Positions 15,968-25,042 of a stretch of 64,000 nt of DNA are shown here, piece by piece. Both the position numbers and the translations under genes were made by a program. Source of the DNA: Miltoncostaea sp963703045 (lineage in GTDB: Bacteria; Actinomycetota; Thermoleophilia; Miltoncostaeales; Miltoncostaeaceae); contig OY969782.1 in the NCBI GenBank assembly GCA_963703045.1, forward strand, positions 682,001 to 746,000. The letters run 5' to 3'. The notes beneath the pieces were generated by a model. The model was not told the origin of the DNA. It saw only the letters and a list, made by a program, of their open reading frames with translations, and searched no databases. Numbering within the stretch: the first letter of the stretch is position 1; every line of letters begins with the position of its first letter.

Positions 15968-16346
15968 GGACGCCCGACTCGGGGCTGTCCGATCCGTGGA
16001 TCACGTTCTCGCCCACCTCGAGCGCGTAGTCGCCCCGGATCGTTCCCGGGGCGGAGTCGAGCGGGTTGGTCGCGCCCATCATCGTGCGGAGCGCGGCGAC
16101 GGCGCCGTCGCGACCCTCGACGGCCATCATGACCACCGGGCCGGAGGTGATGAACTCCACCAGCTCGCCGAAGAACGGGCGCTCGCTGTGCTCGCCGTAG
16201 TGCTCCTCGGCGACGGCCCGGTCCATGACGGCCTTGCGCATCGCGAGGATCGTGAAGCCGCGTCGCTCGATGCGCGCCACGATCTCCCCGGTGAGGCCGC
16301 GGGCCACACCGTCCGGCTTCACCATCACGAACGATCGCTCACTCAT
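15933..16346 (-). CDS. ndk: Nucleoside diphosphate kinase
   Basis: Ndk balances nucleoside triphosphate pools by transferring the gamma phosphate through a phosphohistidine. The 137-residue product begins MSERSFVMVKPDGVARGL and carries the catalytic histidine H117 in NVIHGSDS, with the expected NPLDSAPGTIRGDYAL before it. ATG 16346 is supported by CCAGGAG 6 nt upstream; an in-frame GTG at 16361 is less likely. The start overlaps the stop of the upstream membrane-protein gene by 8 nt. Confidence 0.97.
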   Translation of the reverse strand: MSERSFVMVKPDGVARGLTGEIVARIERRGFTILAMRKAVMDRAVAEEHYGEHSERPFFGELVEFITSGPVVMMAVEGRDGAVAALRTMMGATNPLDSAPGTIRGDYALEVGENVIHGSDSPESGVRELGLHFPDLG

Positions 16347-17016
16347 AGGACTCCTGGTCACCTCGGGGTCGTCGCCAGCGTCCGGTCCTGCCGGTGTCGG
16401 AGCTGCCGCTGTCTGTCGCGCTGCTCTCGGGCAGCTCGCGAACGCGCCGCGAGCGCGCCGGCGGCGGCGCCGCCTGGTCGCGCCCGGTCGCCGGACGGTC
16501 GACGAGCCGCATCCGGAACTCGAGCTCGGTCAGGCGCTGGTCGATGTCGCGGACGTCGTCGTGCGAGGCCACCCCGGCCTGCCGCAGCGCGCGCGAGGTC
16601 GAGATGGAGTCGCCCCCGGCGGCCATGCCCTCACGGGCGAGCAGCCGCCCCACGATCTTCTGGCCCTCGGCGTCGCCCAGCTCGCTCAGCCGATGCTCGA
16701 GCGCCAGCAGCTCGAGCTCCCGCTCGCGCGCCTCGTCGAGGTACTCGGGCGGGCGCACGATGAGGTAGATGATCGTGCCGAGGAACGGGATCAGGACCGA
16801 GAGCGCGACGCAGGCGGCCGCGAACGGCGGGGCCTCGATGCGGCGGCGGGAGTCCTGGTAGGTCCAGTAGACCAGCGCCACCCAGAGCAGGACGACGAAG
16901 ATCTGCAGGAGCACGCTGATCGCGCTCCACAACCCCGAGTCGAAGAAGCTCGAGATGGACTCGAAGGGGTCGCTGGTGTCGCCCGCCCCCGCCTGCGCCG
17001 TGAATATGGGCGCCAT
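16339..17016 (-). CDS. Membrane protein with cytoplasmic helical tail, unknown function
   Basis: The product is 225 residues. Two membrane segments (about 30-55 and 65-90) frame the loop YQDSRRRIEAPPF and end in the PLD-nuclease-N-like VLIPFLGTIIYLIVRPPEYLD, followed by a helical acidic stretch (EARERELELLALEHRL), a tetramerisation-like segment and an Arg/Ser-rich disordered tail. It sits between folC (25 nt away) and ndk (8-nt overlap). Starts at ATG 17016 or GTG 17019 are both possible. I infer only a membrane anchor; no enzyme motif is seen. Confidence 0.75.
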   Translation of the reverse strand: MAPIFTAQAGAGDTSDPFESISSFFDSGLWSAISVLLQIFVVLLWVALVYWTYQDSRRRIEAPPFAAACVALSVLIPFLGTIIYLIVRPPEYLDEARERELELLALEHRLSELGDAEGQKIVGRLLAREGMAAGGDSISTSRALRQAGVASHDDVRDIDQRLTELEFRMRLVDRPATGRDQAAPPPARSRRVRELPESSATDSGSSDTGRTGRWRRPRGDQESYE

Positions 17017-17041
17017 CACGCTGATGCTCTGGCCATACGGT

Positions 17042-18385
17042 CTAGTTCGCCTCGGTCGGGTCGATGCCCTCTTGGGCGGGCGCGAGTGTAGCAGGGGGTT
17101 CCGCGCGCTCCCGCACCAGCGCGGCGCGCAGGTCGGCGAGGAGGTAGAGCGATCCGGCCACCACGACGACCCCGTCGGGGCCGGCCGCGTCCCGCGCCGC
17201 CGCGAGCGCCTCGACCGGATCGTCCACGGCCCAGGCCGGCACGCCCATGTCGCCGGCGAGGCCGGCCAGCTCGGACGCGTGGATCGCCCGCGCGTGGCTC
17301 GAGCGGGTCGCGAAGAGGAGGTCGACGACGCCGCCGAGGGCCCCCACCATCTCGAGCACCCGCTTGTCGCCCAGCACCGAGACGACGGCGGTCACGGGGC
17401 CGCGTCCGGCGACCACCGGCGGCAGGGCGGTGGCGAGGGCGAGCATGCCGGCCGGGTTGTGGGCGCCGTCGAGCAGCACGTCGGGGCGCCCGGCGAAGAG
17501 CTCGAGGCGGCCGGGCACCTCGACGCGGGCGATCGCCTCGCGCAGGGGCGCGGGATCGAGCGGACCGCCGACCACCATCTCCGCCCCCGCCACCGCGACG
17601 GCCAGGTTGTCGCGCTGGTGGGGTCCGCGGAGCCCGAGCGGCAGCGCGCCGTAGCGGGCCCGGGGGGTGGTCACCTCGACCCCCTCGGGGGTGTCGCGCG
17701 CCTCCAGTCCCTCCCCGTGCCGTAGCGGGCGCAGCCCGCGGGCCGCGCATTCGGCCGCGACCGCGTCGCGGGCGCTCGCCGACAGCCGGCCGACCACCAG
17801 GCGGTCCGAGCCGTCGGCGCAGACCGCGAGCTTCTCGACCGCGATGGCCGCCTCGGTGTCCCCGAGGAACTGCGTGTGCTCGAGCGAGATGTTCGTGAGC
17901 GCCACGGCGGCTCCGGGAGCGAGCACGTTCGTGGCGTCGTAGCGACCTCCGAGACCCGCCTCGATCACCATCGCATCGACGGCGCGGGCGCGGAAGGTGT
18001 GGAACGCCATGGCCGTGAGCGCCTCGAACTGGGTCACCGCGTCGCCCGCCTCGAGCCCGAGGCCCTCGGCGGCCTCGCGCACCGCGGTGGCCGCCTCGGC
18101 CAGGCCGGCCGGCGGGATCGGCTCACCGTCGACCTGGATGCGCTCGGCCCAGTCGGTGACGTGGGGCGAGAGGTACGCGCCGACCGACCGCCCCCCGCTC
18201 GCCAGCGCCGCGGCGGCGAGGCGGGTGGTCGACGACTTGCCGTTGGTGCCCACCACGTGCAGGGCGGGCGCCGCCAGGTGCGGGTCGCCGAGCGCACCGA
18301 GCAGGGCCGTCATGCGCTCGAGCCCGAAGCGCATGCCCAGGATCTCGAGTCCCGCGATCCACGCGCGGGCCTGGTCGGGGGTCAC
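17042..18385 (-). CDS. folC: Bifunctional dihydrofolate synthase / folylpolyglutamate synthase
   Basis: FolC adds L-glutamate to dihydropteroate and to folates with ATP. The 447-residue Mur-ligase-type protein has the P-loop VVGTNGKSSTT (46-53), LSPHVTDWAERIQVDG, the Mg-binding region MVIEAGLGGRYDATNV, NISLEHTQFLGDTEAAIA and the C-terminal domain with LDGAHNPAGM. The start overlaps valS by 4 nt (ATGA). The valS-folC pairing is common in Gram-positive genomes. Confidence 0.95.
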   Translation of the reverse strand: MTPDQARAWIAGLEILGMRFGLERMTALLGALGDPHLAAPALHVVGTNGKSSTTRLAAAALASGGRSVGAYLSPHVTDWAERIQVDGEPIPPAGLAEAATAVREAAEGLGLEAGDAVTQFEALTAMAFHTFRARAVDAMVIEAGLGGRYDATNVLAPGAAVALTNISLEHTQFLGDTEAAIAVEKLAVCADGSDRLVVGRLSASARDAVAAECAARGLRPLRHGEGLEARDTPEGVEVTTPRARYGALPLGLRGPHQRDNLAVAVAGAEMVVGGPLDPAPLREAIARVEVPGRLELFAGRPDVLLDGAHNPAGMLALATALPPVVAGRGPVTAVVSVLGDKRVLEMVGALGGVVDLLFATRSSHARAIHASELAGLAGDMGVPAWAVDDPVEALAAARDAAGPDGVVVVAGSLYLLADLRAALVRERAEPPATLAPAQEGIDPTEAN

Positions 18386-20913
18386 CCCAGCAGCGCGAGC
18401 CGGGCGGCGAGGGCGTCGCGCTCGGCCGCGTAGCGGGCGGCCTTGTCACGCTCGCCGTCGACCAGGTGGGCCGGTGCGCGCTCGACGAAACGGGCGTCGG
18501 CGAGCTTGCGCTCGGCGCGCGCGAGCTCGCCCTCGGCGCGCGACAGCTCGTCGGCGACGCGGGCGCGCTCGACCTCGGGGTCGACCGCGTCGGCGGCGGA
18601 GCCGACCGAGATCGAGCGTCCGTCGCCGAGCAGCGTGGCCACCAGGGTCGGCACCACCTCGGCGTCGGCCGCGCCGACGGCGTCGAGCGCCGCCACCGCC
18701 GGGTGCGGGGCGGGGCTCATCACGAGGGGTGTGCGGGGCGGCAGGTTGCGGGTCGAGCGGTAGGCCCGCAGCGCGGCGACGACCTCGCGCACGGCGGCGA
18801 CCTCGTCCTCGGCGGCCTCGTCGCGCGGGCCCGGCGCGACCGGGGGCGGGTGGAGCGCCATCAGCCCCTCCGACCCGGGCAGGCGCGACCAGGTCTCCTC
18901 GGTCACGAACGGCATCAGGGGGTGCGCGAGGGCGAGCACCTGCTCGAGCGCGTAGCCCGCCATCTCGGCCGTCGCCTCGCCGGCCTTGAGCAGCTCGAGG
19001 TACCAGTCGCAGTAGTCGTCGAAGACGAGGTGGTAGACGAGGTCGGCGAGCTGCGACAGGTTGAACTGGTCGGTCAGGGTCCGCGCGCGGGCCACCGCGT
19101 CGTCGACGCGCGAGGCGATCCAGCGATCCGCGAGCGTCGTGGCGGGCGGCGCCTCGGCGACGACGCGCCCCCCGCGGTCGATGACCAGGCGCGACGCGTT
19201 CCAGAGCTTGGTCACGAGCTGGCGGCCCTGGTCGATGCGATCGGCGCTGAACCGCACGTCCTGGGTGCTCGACATCATCAGCAGGCCGAACCGCAGCGCG
19301 TCGGCCCCGTTGCGGTCGATCAGCTCGAGCGGGTCGATGCCGGTGCCGAGCGACTTGCTCATGCGGCGCCCGTCCGGCGCCTGCACGACCGAGTGGATGT
19401 ACACGTCCGAGAACGGCTCGGTGCCCATGTACTCGACGCCCATCATCACCATCCGCGCGACCCAGAGGAAGATGATGTCGCGGGCCGTCGAGAGCACCTG
19501 CGTCGGGTAGAAGCGCTCGAGCTCGGGCGTGCGGTCGGGCCAGCCGAGCGTGGCGAACGGCCACAGCGCCGAGCTGAACCAGGTGTCGAGCACGTCGGGA
19601 TCGCGCTCCCAGCCCGCGCCCTCGGGCGCCTCGAGCCCCACGTGGATCTCGTCGCCGCGGTACCAGACCGGGATGCGGTGCCCCCACCAGAGCTGGCGCG
19701 ACACGCACCAGGGGCGGATCTCGCGCATCCAGTCGAGGTAGACCTCACCCCACTTGGCGGGCGTGAAGCGCACCCGCCCCTCCTCGACGGCCGAGATGGC
19801 GGGCTCGGCCAGGCGCGTCATGTCGCAGAACCACTGCAGCGACACCAGCGGCTCGACGCGCGCGCCCGAGCGGTGCGAGAAGGGCACGACGTGCGTGTAG
19901 TCGCGCTCGGACCGGATCAGCCCCTGCGATCGCAGGTCGTCGACCACGCGCTCGGCGCACTCGGCCGGCGTGAGGCCGGCGTACCGCTCGCCGGCCGCCG
20001 CCGTCATGCGCCCGTCCTCGCCGATCACGTTGATCGCCTCGAGCCCGTGGCGGCGGGCGATCTCGAAGTCGTCGCCGGCGTGGGCGGGGGTGACCTTGAG
20101 CGCGCCGGTGCCGAACTCGGGCTGGACGTGGTCGTCGGCGATGATCGGGATCTCGCGGCCCACGAGCGGCAGCGTGACGGTGCGGCCGACCAGGTCGCGG
20201 TAGCGGTCGTCACCGGGGCTGACGGCGACCGCGGTGTCGCCGAGCATCGTCTCGGGGCGCACCGTGGCCACCACGATCTCGCCCGTCCCGTCGCTGAGCG
20301 GATAGGCGATGCCGATCAGGCGGTCGGTGACCTCGCGGTCCTCGACCTCCAGGTCGGAGATGGCCGACCCCAGACCGGGGTCCCAGTTCACCATGTAGCG
20401 GTCGCGGTAGATGTGCCCCTTGCGGTGCAGGTCGACGAAGACGTGCTGCACCGCGCGGGCGTAGGCGTCGTCCATCGTGAACCGCTCGCGCTCGAAGTCG
20501 AGCGTGCACCCCAGGCGACGGAGCTGCCCGATGATGCGACCGCCGTACTCGGCCTTCCACTCCCAGACGCGGCGCACGAACTCGTCGCGGCCGAGGTCGG
20601 CGCGGCGCACGCCCTCGGAGGCGAGCGCCTTCTCGACGACCGCCTGGGTGGCGATGCCGGCGTGGTCGGTGCCGCAGATCCACATCGTCTCGTGCCCCGA
20701 CATGCGCCGGGTGCGGATGAGCACGTCCTGGATCGTGTTGTTGAGGGCGTGCCCCATGTGCAGCGCGCCGGTCACGTTGGGCGGCGGGATCGCGATCGCG
20801 TAGGGCGGCCGGTCGGCCGCCGGGTCGGCGTGACCGACCCCGGCCTCACGCCAGGCGGCCTCCCACCGGGCTTCGACCTGCGCAGGGTCGAACCGGGTCG
20901 GAGCGGTGGTCAC
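18382..20913 (-). CDS. valS: Valine--tRNA ligase
   Basis: This class I synthetase charges tRNA-Val. The 843-residue product has the HIGH-type signature HMGH (52-55) after PPPNVTGAL, an editing domain (about 190-340) with ATVRPETMLGDTA, GTGALKVTPAH, and the KMSKS-type RMSKS at 517-521. The C-terminal region after about 780 is the charged coiled-coil arm (VERARVADELSRAEGELARA) typical of ValRS. GTG 20913 follows the clpX stop direction by 15 nt and its stop overlaps folC. Confidence 0.97.
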   Translation of the reverse strand: MTTAPTRFDPAQVEARWEAAWREAGVGHADPAADRPPYAIAIPPPNVTGALHMGHALNNTIQDVLIRTRRMSGHETMWICGTDHAGIATQAVVEKALASEGVRRADLGRDEFVRRVWEWKAEYGGRIIGQLRRLGCTLDFERERFTMDDAYARAVQHVFVDLHRKGHIYRDRYMVNWDPGLGSAISDLEVEDREVTDRLIGIAYPLSDGTGEIVVATVRPETMLGDTAVAVSPGDDRYRDLVGRTVTLPLVGREIPIIADDHVQPEFGTGALKVTPAHAGDDFEIARRHGLEAINVIGEDGRMTAAAGERYAGLTPAECAERVVDDLRSQGLIRSERDYTHVVPFSHRSGARVEPLVSLQWFCDMTRLAEPAISAVEEGRVRFTPAKWGEVYLDWMREIRPWCVSRQLWWGHRIPVWYRGDEIHVGLEAPEGAGWERDPDVLDTWFSSALWPFATLGWPDRTPELERFYPTQVLSTARDIIFLWVARMVMMGVEYMGTEPFSDVYIHSVVQAPDGRRMSKSLGTGIDPLELIDRNGADALRFGLLMMSSTQDVRFSADRIDQGRQLVTKLWNASRLVIDRGGRVVAEAPPATTLADRWIASRVDDAVARARTLTDQFNLSQLADLVYHLVFDDYCDWYLELLKAGEATAEMAGYALEQVLALAHPLMPFVTEETWSRLPGSEGLMALHPPPVAPGPRDEAAEDEVAAVREVVAALRAYRSTRNLPPRTPLVMSPAPHPAVAALDAVGAADAEVVPTLVATLLGDGRSISVGSAADAVDPEVERARVADELSRAEGELARAERKLADARFVERAPAHLVDGERDKAARYAAERDALAARLALLG

Positions 20914-20928
20914 AGGGATCCCAGGGGG

Positions 20929-22200
20929 TTAGGCGGACTCCCCGCCGGCCTCGGCGGCCCGGTCGGGCGCCTCGGTGACGAGGGTCGGCGGCAGCCCCTT
21001 CTCGATGGTCTCGCGGGTGACCACGCACTTGCGCACGTCGTCGCGGGACGGGAGCTCGAACATGACGTTGAGGAGGGCCGCCTCCATGATGGAGCGCAGG
21101 CCGCGGGCGCCGGTCTCGCGCTCGAGGGCCTTGTCGGCGATCGCGTTGAGCGAGTCGTCGGCGAAGACGAGGTCGACGTCGTCGAAGCTGAAGAAGCGGC
21201 GGTACTGGCGCACGAGCGCGTTCTTCGGCTCGGTCAGGATCTGCACGAGGTCGTCGCGCGAGAGCTGGTGCACGGCCGAGATCACCGGCAGGCGACCGAT
21301 GAACTCCGGGATCAGCCCGTAGTTCATGAGGTCCTCGGGGAGCACCTCGCTGAACAGGTCGTGCGGGTCCTCCTCGTGACGGCTGCGCACCTCGGCCGCG
21401 AAGCCGACGCCCTTGTGGCCGATCCGCCGCTCGATGATCCGCTCGAGGTTCGCGAACGCGCCGCCGCAGATGAACAGCACGTTGGTCGTGTCGATCGTGA
21501 GGAACTCCTGATGGGGGTGCTTGCGCCCCCCCTGCGGCGGCACCGAGGCCACCGTGCCCTCCAGGATCTTCAGCAGCGCCTGCTGCACGCCCTCGCCCGA
21601 CACGTCGCGCGTGATCGACGGGTTGTCCGCCTTGCGCGCGATCTTGTCGACCTCGTCGATGTAGATGATCCCGGTCTCGGCCTTCTTCACGTCGAAGTCG
21701 GCGGCCTGGATCAGCTTGAGGAGGATGTTCTCGACGTCCTCGCCCACGTAGCCGGCCTCGGTGAGGGCGGTCGCGTCGGCGATGGCGAAGGGCACGTTGA
21801 GGATGCGCGCCAGGGTCTGGGCCAGCAGCGTCTTGCCACAGCCGGTGGGGCCCAGCAACAGGATGTTGCTCTTCTGGAGCTCGATGTCCGAGTCCCCGGC
21901 GTTCATCATGTTGACGCGCTTGTAGTGGTTGTAGACGGCGACGGCCAGCGTGCGCTTGGCCTCCTCCTGCCCCACCACGTAGTCGTTCAGCACGCCGTAG
22001 ATCTCGCGCGGGCGCGGCAGCGACTCCGGGTCGAACGTGACCGGGGTCGTCAGCTCCTCATCGATGATCTCGTTGCAGAGGTCGATGCACTCGTCGCAGA
22101 TGTAGACGCCCGGTCCGGCGATCAGCTTCTTGACCTGCCGCTGCGACTTGCCGCAGAAGCTGCAGAGGAGCTGCTCGTTCGTCTCGGAGGTCTTCGCCAT
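20929..22200 (-). CDS. clpX: ATP-dependent Clp protease ATP-binding subunit ClpX
   Basis: ClpX is the AAA+ unfoldase that feeds substrates to ClpP. The 423-residue product has the N-terminal zinc-binding domain with Cys 13, 16, 35 and 38 (LLCSFCGKS, YICDECIDLC), Walker A GPTGCGKT (117-124), Walker B IIYIDEVDKIA, the sensor region and IGF-type ClpP-contact loop GHKGVGF, and RLPVISAVHQL. It is 21 nt downstream of clpP, the usual order tig-clpP-clpX. Confidence 0.97.
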   Translation of the reverse strand: MAKTSETNEQLLCSFCGKSQRQVKKLIAGPGVYICDECIDLCNEIIDEELTTPVTFDPESLPRPREIYGVLNDYVVGQEEAKRTLAVAVYNHYKRVNMMNAGDSDIELQKSNILLLGPTGCGKTLLAQTLARILNVPFAIADATALTEAGYVGEDVENILLKLIQAADFDVKKAETGIIYIDEVDKIARKADNPSITRDVSGEGVQQALLKILEGTVASVPPQGGRKHPHQEFLTIDTTNVLFICGGAFANLERIIERRIGHKGVGFAAEVRSRHEEDPHDLFSEVLPEDLMNYGLIPEFIGRLPVISAVHQLSRDDLVQILTEPKNALVRQYRRFFSFDDVDLVFADDSLNAIADKALERETGARGLRSIMEAALLNVMFELPSRDDVRKCVVTRETIEKGLPPTLVTEAPDRAAEAGGESA

Positions 22201-22221
22201 CGGTTCGCGGGCCGGAGCCGG

Positions 22222-22806
22222 CTAGTGGCTCTCGATGACCCGGTCGACGATGCCGTACTCCTTGGCCTCCGGGCTGCTCATGAAGAAGTCGCGCTCCGTG
22301 TCCTTCGCGACCTTCGCGAGCTCCTGGCCGCTGTGCTTGGCGATGATCTCGTCGAGCCGGGTGCGCAGGTCGAGGATCTCGCGGGCGTGGATCTCGATGT
22401 CCGTCGCCTGCCCGCTGAAGCCGCTCGAGACCTGGTGGATCAGGATCTTGGCGTTCGGCAGCGCCATGCGCTTGCCCGCCGCGCCGCCGGCCAGCAGCAG
22501 GGCGCCCATGCTCATCGCGATGCCGACGCAGATGGTCGAGACGTCCGGCTTGATGAACTGCATCGTGTCGTAGATCGCCAGGCCCGCGTACACCGACCCG
22601 CCGGGCGAGTTGATGTAGAGCGAGATGTCCTTGTCGGGGTCCTCGCTCTCGAGGTGCAGGAGCTGGGCCACGATCAGGTTGGCGATCTGGTCGTCGACCG
22701 GCGTGCCGAGGAAGACGATCCGCTCGTTGAGCAGACGCGAGTAGATGTCGAAGGAGCGCTCGCCGCGCGAGGTCTGCTCGACGACCATGGGGATCAGGGG
22801 ACTCAT
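22222..22806 (-). CDS. clpP: ATP-dependent Clp protease proteolytic subunit ClpP
   Basis: ClpP is the serine protease barrel of the Clp complex. The 194-residue product has catalytic Ser99 (GIAMSMG), His124 (ILIHQ) and the Asp-containing DTERDFFMSSPEA. The N-terminal VVEQTSRGERSFDIYSRLL and the handle helix are typical, with a short propeptide only. It lies 28 nt after tig and 21 nt before clpX. One clpP copy is seen here; many actinobacteria have two, so another may lie elsewhere. Confidence 0.97.
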   Translation of the reverse strand: MSPLIPMVVEQTSRGERSFDIYSRLLNERIVFLGTPVDDQIANLIVAQLLHLESEDPDKDISLYINSPGGSVYAGLAIYDTMQFIKPDVSTICVGIAMSMGALLLAGGAAGKRMALPNAKILIHQVSSGFSGQATDIEIHAREILDLRTRLDEIIAKHSGQELAKVAKDTERDFFMSSPEAKEYGIVDRVIESH

Positions 22807-22834
22807 GCGGTGGGCTCCGTTCGGGTCGTGCGGG

Positions 22835-24268
22835 TCAACGGGGGTCGCCGGGCGTCCAGAGCTTCCCCGCGGGCGCCGGCTTCCCTTCCGCGGGAGCGGT
22901 GGAGGTGCCCGCGGCGGCCGAGCGGCGCTCGTCCTCCGGGGTCCAGAGGCGCTCGCGCGCCTCGGCCTGGGCCATGGGGATGGCGGTCGCGCTCGCGATC
23001 AGGTGGTCGACGGCCTTGCGCAGGCGCATGTCCTGGCGCAGCGCGTCCCAGCCACCGCCGTGGTTGCGCAGGTCGTGCATGAGGCGCTCGGGCGCGCGGC
23101 CGGTGGCCTCGGCGTCGGTCCGCACCTGCTCCTCGATCTCCTCGTCGGAGACCTCGATGCCCGCGGACTCGGCAACGGCCTCGACGACCAGCTCGCGGCG
23201 GATGGCCTGCTCGGCGTCCGGGCGCAGCTCCTCGACGATCTCCTCGATGGTGCGGCCGGTGGCGGCGAGGTACTGGTCGAACGAGACGCCCTCGGGCAGC
23301 TGCTCGGCCGTCTGCTGGAGGATCGTGCCGATGCGGCGGTCAACCATGATGGCCGGCACCTCGACGGTCGACCGCTCGGTCGCCGCGTCGATCACCATGC
23401 GGCGGAAGAGCTCCTCGGCCTGGGCGTCCGCCGACTCCTGCAGGCGACGCCCGAGATCGGCGGTCAGCTCGTCGAGCGTGTCGAACTCGCTCACGCCGAC
23501 CGCGAGCTCGTCATCGAGCTCGGGCAGCACCTTCTCCTGCACGGCCTTCACCGTCACGGAGTAGTCAACCGTGGTTCCGCGCAGCTCGGGGCGCCCGTCG
23601 CCCTCGCCGTAGGAGACGGGGAACGACACCGACTCGCCGGCGCTCACGCCGGTGAGGGCCGTGTCGAACTCGGGCACCAGCCGGCCGCCGCCGAGCTCGA
23701 CCAGGTAGTCGCGCGCCGTGGCGTTCTTCATCTTCTTGCCGCCGACGGAGCCGTCGAAGTCGATCACGACGAAGTCGCCGGTCGCCGAGGCCCGCTCGAC
23801 CACCTGCAGGCGCGCGGCCTGCTGGCGCAGCCGGTCGAGCTGCTCGTCGAGGGCGCCCTCGGGCACCTCCGCGTCGGCCTTGCCGACCTCGAGACCGGTG
23901 ATGTCGCCGAGCGTCGCCGTCGGACGCACCTGCACCGTCGCCTTGAAGGTGAGGTCGCCCTCGTCGGGGACGCCCTCGAGGTCGAGGTCGGGGTCGTCGA
24001 TCGGGACGATGCCGGTCTCGGCCACCGCCTCGGAGTACCAGTCGCCCAGGGCGCTCTTGAGCATCTCCTGCACGATCGCGTCGTGCCCCACCCGCTGCAC
24101 GATGACCTCGGCCGGCGCCTTGCCGGGCCGGAAGCCGGGGACGCGCACCTCGCGTCCGAGACGGCGGATCGCCCGGTCCATGCGGCGCTGCACCTCGTCC
24201 TCGGGAACGGCGACGTCCAGACGGACGCGGTTCTCCTCGAGGGTGGTCACTTCGGCGGTCAACGGCAT
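22835..24268 (-). CDS. tig: Trigger factor (ribosome-associated chaperone)
   Basis: Trigger factor binds the ribosome exit tunnel and folds nascent chains. The 477-residue product starts at ATG 24268 with MPLTAEVTTLEENRVRLDV, and has the ribosome-binding signature VPGFRPGKAP (about 48-57), a PPIase domain (about 150-240, GDFVVIDFDGSVGG) and a long helical C-terminal chaperone domain. The tail is unusual: two LWTP motifs (LWTPEDERRS and KLWTPGDPR) frame an Ala/Pro/Lys-rich linker. It heads the tig-clpP-clpX run, and two tRNA genes lie directly upstream on the same strand. Confidence 0.95.
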   Translation of the reverse strand: MPLTAEVTTLEENRVRLDVAVPEDEVQRRMDRAIRRLGREVRVPGFRPGKAPAEVIVQRVGHDAIVQEMLKSALGDWYSEAVAETGIVPIDDPDLDLEGVPDEGDLTFKATVQVRPTATLGDITGLEVGKADAEVPEGALDEQLDRLRQQAARLQVVERASATGDFVVIDFDGSVGGKKMKNATARDYLVELGGGRLVPEFDTALTGVSAGESVSFPVSYGEGDGRPELRGTTVDYSVTVKAVQEKVLPELDDELAVGVSEFDTLDELTADLGRRLQESADAQAEELFRRMVIDAATERSTVEVPAIMVDRRIGTILQQTAEQLPEGVSFDQYLAATGRTIEEIVEELRPDAEQAIRRELVVEAVAESAGIEVSDEEIEEQVRTDAEATGRAPERLMHDLRNHGGGWDALRQDMRLRKAVDHLIASATAIPMAQAEARERLWTPEDERRSAAAGTSTAPAEGKPAPAGKLWTPGDPR

Positions 24269-24300
24269 GTGCAGGTCCTCGCCCGACGCGGGTTGATGTA

Positions 24301-24382
24301 TGCGGGTGAGAGGACTCGAACCTCCAAGGGTTGCCCCACTAGGACCTAAACCTAGCGCGTCTGCCAGTTCCGCCACACCCGC
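24301..24382 (-). tRNA. tRNA-Leu (anticodon UAG)
   Basis: On the minus strand the sequence folds as a class II tRNA: acceptor GCGGGTG pairs with CACCCGC, anticodon stem CTAGG/CCTAG encloses loop TTTAGGT (anticodon TAG), a long variable arm follows, and the T arm holds GGTTCGAGTCC. The discriminator is A and CCA is not encoded. It lies 33 nt upstream of tig. Confidence 0.95.
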
Positions 24383-24401
24383 CAGGAGGAGGCGTCCGAG
24401 G

Positions 24402-24475
24402 GGTGAACGATGGGATTCGAACCCACGACCGCCTGGACCACAACCAGGAGCTCTACCAGCTGAGCTACGTCCACC
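24402..24475 (-). tRNA. tRNA-His (anticodon GUG)
   Basis: Acceptor GTGGACG pairs with CGTTCAC (one G-U), anticodon stem CCTGG/CCAGG encloses TTGTGGT (anticodon GTG), and the T loop is TTCGAAT. A genomic G at 24475 supplies the G-1 identity base opposite the discriminator C. CCA is not encoded. It is 19 nt upstream of tRNA-Leu. Confidence 0.95.
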
Positions 24476-24609
24476 ACGATGCAGGCCCGGAGGCCCACCG
24501 GCCGGAGCATAGCGAGTCGCGCCGCACCGCGGCCGTGGCCGTGGCCGTCCGCCGCCGGGGCGTCCGGTGCACGGCATGATGGGCGCCCACCCGCCGTCCG
24601 GAGGCCCCC

Positions 24610-25023
24610 GTGCGCGACACCCTCGTCCCCGGCATCGAGCACGAGCTGCGCTTCGTCGTGCCCGTCAACAAGACCGTGCCCCGCCTCTACCCCGAGTCGC
24701 CCGAGTTCGCGGCCATGCCCGAGGTGCTCGCGACCGGCTACTTGGTGGGCTTCGTGGAGTGGGCCTGCATCCGGGCCATCGCCCCCCACCTCGACGAGGG
24801 CGAGCTGTCCCTCGGCGTGCACGTCGACCTCAGCCACGACGCGGCCACCCCGCCGGGCATGGAGATCGTGGCGCGCGTGCGGCTCGAGGAGGTCGCGGGT
24901 CGCGCGCTGACGTTCTCGGTCGAGGCCGAGGACGCCCACGAGCGGATCTGCGCCGGCACGCACCGCCGCTTCGTGGTCGATCGCGCGCGCTTCGACGCCG
25001 GAGTCGCGCGCAAGCGGGGCTGA
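24610..25023 (+). CDS. FlK-type (fluoroacetyl-CoA-like) hotdog thioesterase
   Basis: The 137-residue hotdog-fold thioesterase begins at GTG 24610 behind a GGAGG site. Residues at the positions of the FlK catalytic triad are all present at the same numbering: Thr42 (LATGYL), Glu50 (GFVEWA) and His76 (LSHDAA), plus Gly69. It also has the family-typical GMEIVARVRLEEV and ICAGTHRRFVV. FlK of Streptomyces cattleya hydrolyses fluoroacetyl-CoA. Most homologues act on unknown acyl-CoAs, so the substrate here is open. It converges with the frame-broken alcohol dehydrogenase 19 nt away. Confidence 0.88.
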   Translation: MRDTLVPGIEHELRFVVPVNKTVPRLYPESPEFAAMPEVLATGYLVGFVEWACIRAIAPHLDEGELSLGVHVDLSHDAATPPGMEIVARVRLEEVAGRALTFSVEAEDAHERICAGTHRRFVVDRARFDAGVARKRG

Positions 25024-25042
25024 GCGCGCCCGCCCCGCACCG

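Noticed and set aside
18466..23082. An open frame of about 1,538 codons on the plus strand across valS, clpX and clpP
   Set aside because: It is antisense to clearly identified genes. Very high GC removes stop codons from the complementary frame; composition is Arg/Asp/Val-rich with no domain.
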